Below the pieces are notes generated by a model. It worked only from the letters and a program-made list of their open reading frames with translations. It was not told the DNA's origin and did no database searches. Of a DNA stretch of 64,000 nucleotides, positions 60,700 to 64,000 are shown piece after piece. Every line of letters starts with the position of its first letter. Within the stretch, counting starts at the first letter, position 1. The position numbers were made by a program, and so were the translations under genes. Source of the DNA: Rhynchonema sp. JSB1_4 (Eukaryota > Nematoda > Chromadorea > Monhysterida > Xyalidae); the NCBI GenBank assembly GCA_030248065.1, contig JASAMV010004129.1, forward strand, positions 47,511-111,510, in the 5' to 3' direction.

Positions 60700-63320
60700 A
60701 TATGCAATTTTCATGATTTTTCATTTGCAGTCTTTCGTGAGGTGAATGGTTTTTCATGTTTTTGACCGCTGCCTACACATAAATTTCACCCGACCCAGCC
60801 TGATCATGAGTATGTCTTGTAAAAACAGTGCATTTTTTCATCGATCCAAACGACGCACTTGACTGATCAATCAAAGTCAACATACTACATACTGCATTTG
60901 TGGCGCGGTAATTTTCTAAAAACTGGTTTTTTTTCACTGATCACTAATCTTTAACGTCGCATAATAATCGACGAAATATCTTTTCTATTGCGATTTTCGA
61001 CTAATACATTCGTATAAATCACTTCGTTTGTTTTTCTGCCGGAGTGGAGGAGGAGAATATAAGTTAGAACAAAAGCATATGCACAAAGTATACAATCCAA
61101 TTCTGCTTTATATTCTTTAACCGTGTTCCCCCGCAAGTTCATCCAGTTACCATGTTTGCACAACATGGCCTTGTGCGCCAGATCAACCGTGTGTTTTGAC
61201 AGACAACATTATTACGACTTTCTTCTATGCAACTCGTAGGATGTTGGGTACATGGGCTTTGAAACATCAATGTTCATCGGTTCCACTTGGTCAGTTTGAT
61301 TGATAGCACTATGTTTTAGTCCACAAGAAAAATGCGTTATGATGACTGAGTATTACAAATTGTGCCGGTACCCGATATTTTGTGAATTACATAGATTTGT
61401 AGAATGAGATAAACTGAAGAAGCAAAATATCTATGCGCAAGCACACTGCGTGGCGACACGCATGCCCAATTATCAAATCTTGGCTGTCATAAATGCAATA
61501 AGTCAAGTTTAGTGCTCCCGCTCCCGTTTGTATTTCTATTTCTGCCTATTTGTCTTGGTTGTTCGCATTCGCACAATCTTATATAATATCTCAAATGGTC
61601 TTCTTTCATGATATTATAAATAAATATTTTCGCTGCTCATTTCAGCTTATCATTTGACACTGAACTTATGAACATCGATAATCAGATCAATAAAATATCA
61701 AAAAAATATTTGGAGATAGATAGATACTCATTCCTTTCTCAAATAATGTCCTTGTCAGAAAATGATGTGCTTAGTATTATATTATTTGCGTTAGATGCAG
61801 TCTGTTTGGTGTTGTGAGTGTTTGCTGTTGGCATTAAACATACAAAGGTCGAAACCATTTTGGCAATTGTCAGAAATCTATTGTCTAAATATTTATCGGG
61901 ACTTGAGCTCACTATCTGTTTATGACACTTGGATGATCAAGAGACAGCGTGATGTCAAAGTTTGGGGCTCGGTCCGCGTCTGTCAGGTCGTCGTATATAA
62001 AAGTTCTCATATAACGAGCTGTGAAACATCACTAATCCAGCCAGTCTTGTGTGTTGGAGCGCACTCTACTCATATCGACGAATATGAAAAAAGTGTTTTT
62101 CTGGCTAGTTTTGCATATGTAGGCAGTGTATTCTTGCATCTTTTTAGGCTGCATCGGACACGGTCTGACCACGGAGTTGGATTTCACCTCAACGGCAACG
62201 TGGATTTTAAGCGTGAAACAATACTTGGGATTTTGAATTTGAACACATGCTAAAATTTTTGGTTGTGCGGGTTTTGATGCGCGCAACTCATGTTCTCTAC
62301 AACCATGCACCTAGTAACCACACACGTGTACACCTAGGGTCACCCGCATGACCAGAAATGGTCAAATGTTCGCAACTTTGTATAAACCAATGTGTGTTGT
62401 ATGCGCGCATCTGCCCAATGAACAATAACACTCATACAATCATATCCGATTTTATATCTACAGCACACGTGCTCATGTTGTTTTATTATGTTCAATTTCC
62501 GATTAGAGGGCCTGTTCATCAATAAAAGTCTGATGTGAACATGCAGGGTGTGTCAATAGTGAATGTGTTCCTGTTTGTGTGTTCTCGCTATGTGATACGA
62601 CGTTTTGCATCCTTGTGGTACACCCAGTTTAGGATGGGGTTTTATGACACTCTGATCGTATAAGTCGTCCTGTTCATAGATGCATGCAGAAACTTTTCAA
62701 TTTTGGTTTAATTCACCCAATAAAACCCTTTGTGCTGGGGTGATGCACTCTGTTTGATCTCTGCGTTACTTAATGCATGACATTTCACACGCCATGTATA
62801 CATATAGGCATACAGTAGCTGCACACTTTAGTATGTTCCTTATTGCGGTTTCGGCTAATTGCTTCGGCTGATTGCTCGGTAGTTGACACAGCATGTTGAT
62901 CGACAGTGTCGTTCGGTGATGCGTTGTGGTATTTTGCAACTGGCGCAACGATAGTCAGTCGCCGTCAGTGTTAATGTCAGACATTTTCGTTGGTCAGAAA
63001 TTTACAATTGGTTCTATGACGTCACAACCGCAGCCACGTATCCAGCACGCACTCACCGACGATACTGTAAGTTTTAGCAAGCGTTCAGCAAAGCTTAACT
63101 TAATTATGATGGCACCTTTCGTTACTCGGCCCAGATGCTAAGCTGATTACTGCCACTGCTGGTGCAAAACTGTTGTTATGTGCGGGTGCAGGTCAAGTCA
63201 GATTTATTGAACAGTAAGCGTCTTCGGTGAAAACTTGCTTGATTGCGTCTTACCTAACATGGATGTCTCTGCATGGTGACTGACTTGTGCCACCCACCCT
63301 GTGGGAGCTAAAAGGCAAAC

Positions 63321-63491
63321 TACGCCAACACGAGCCCGATTTCGCAGCTGGCAGAACAGTGAAACACTCGGACGTGGCTGCTGATTTGGGAAATGTTACA
63401 CGTTGAAGAATACGAAGTGGAGCATGATGATTTTCTCTTTATATTCGTTTTGAATACACACCACCTTCGAAATCGGGCCCTTGTTGGTGTG
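63321..63491. mobile_element. MITE-like element, copy 2 of 2
   Basis: It starts TACGCCAACACGAGCCCGAT and ends with a diverged inverse of that sequence. Internal words GTGGCTGCTGATTT and GAAATGTTACACGTTG match the copy at 12697-12868. Confidence 0.75.
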
Positions 63492-63879
63492 GTTTGCCTT
63501 TACATATACGAACATAAGCTGAAAATGCCAGATTTTTGTTCAGATCCGTGTGTACTGTGTTTTCTCCTGAAATCCAGTTACCCACAGTCGGCTGGCAAGT
63601 GCCACCGTGAAGCTCAACCTGCTCTATTATACCTATGTATGCACATAAAGTCTAGAACGCGTTACTTGCCTTTGAATTGCCCGCTCGAGTGATGGATTGA
63701 CCACTTAGCACGGCTAATATTCCGTCCGATCAGAACCATAAGGCCTCTGTGCGTTACATGCACTAGTATGCCTTTGTACATGCATTCCCTCCGTCTGCAG
63801 TGCTTTCAGACTTCTTGTGCTTAAAATTAGTACAATGCGTACGAGTGCGGATCGAACGGCGTTGAGCTTTCGCGATCGG

Positions 63880-63967
63880 GAATCAGGATTTCATTTTTTA
63901 AGTCTCGGAATCGGGATTCGCGGCCGGGGCTTAAAAAACCCCTCGGGATCCCGTTCGAACCCTACGC
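63880..63967. repeat. Dispersed repeat, copy 2 of 2
   Basis: It has the same succession GGAATCRGGATT, TTAAAAAACCCCTCGGGATC, CCGTTCGAACCCTACG as 51450-51590. Non-coding. Confidence 0.6.
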
Positions 63968-64000
63968 GCGACCAACAGTCGGGCAAAATTTATATCACAC

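Larger units (their letters stand above)
60700..64000. other. No confident gene; right end of the window
   Basis: Frames such as 61795-62253 (+) and 62310-62032 (-) are open but show no recognised domain. The latter ends in TAG directly followed by TGATGTTTCAC (the motif copy at 62021-62032), which is curious given the same placement at other genes. A MITE (63321-63491) and the second copy of the GGATTCGGG repeat (63880-63967) are also here. Confidence 0.4.

Noticed and set aside
61795..62253. 152-codon plus-strand open frame
   Set aside because: There is no recognised domain, signal peptide or splice partner, and composition looks like chance AT-rich sequence.

Overview
This is eukaryotic nuclear DNA, most likely from a nematode. 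It has GT-AG introns with strong TTTCAG-type acceptors and very relaxed donors. It carries degenerate interstitial TTAGGC tracts (the telomere repeat of many nematodes), a nematode-like two-pore potassium channel and a GT92 (DUF23) glycosyltransferase. One acceptor lies just upstream of a start codon, as in SL trans-splicing. The species cannot be named from the window. Most of the window is non-coding and rich in short inverted-repeat elements. Exon models below were made by hand from reading frame, splice sites and phase.

Layout. 1-26 kb is gene-poor: a GT92 glycosyltransferase lacking its N-terminus (5.2-6.3 kb, +), a doubtful small secreted ORF (12.2 kb, -), a 155-bp tandem array (13.8-14.6 kb), several foldback/MITE-like elements and a tRNA-like Pol III relic inside a 1.1-kb inverted-repeat element (20.4-21.5 kb). 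26.3-35.5 kb holds a ten-exon Prospero-family homeobox gene (+) with complete homeo-Prospero domain; its 3' UTR runs to about 36.6 kb. 38.7-41.5 kb is a MADF-like domain gene (-). 41.5-46.7 kb is a transposon cluster in which non-autonomous elements with CA...TG ends and 8-bp target duplications (hAT hallmark) are inserted beside and into one another. 49-54.6 kb is a twelve-exon two-pore-domain K+ channel gene (+). Then come two compact minus-strand genes for small secreted proteins: a possible peptide precursor (55.1-55.5 kb) and a single thrombospondin type-1 repeat protein (56.6-57.2 kb). 57.4-64 kb is again mostly repeats.

The genes do not form a pathway. Prospero (neural/glial transcription factor in other animals) and the K2P channel are both typical of excitable or neural tissue, but nothing here shows co-regulation.

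Most interesting: (i) a 12-13-bp near-palindrome, GTGATGTTTCAC, occurs about 16 times in 64 kb and lies at or just after the stop codon of several genes; (ii) the hAT-like nest with perfect 8-bp duplications; (iii) the channel's first selectivity filter reads GYN instead of GYG while the second is canonical; (iv) a possible new two-exon secreted peptide gene.
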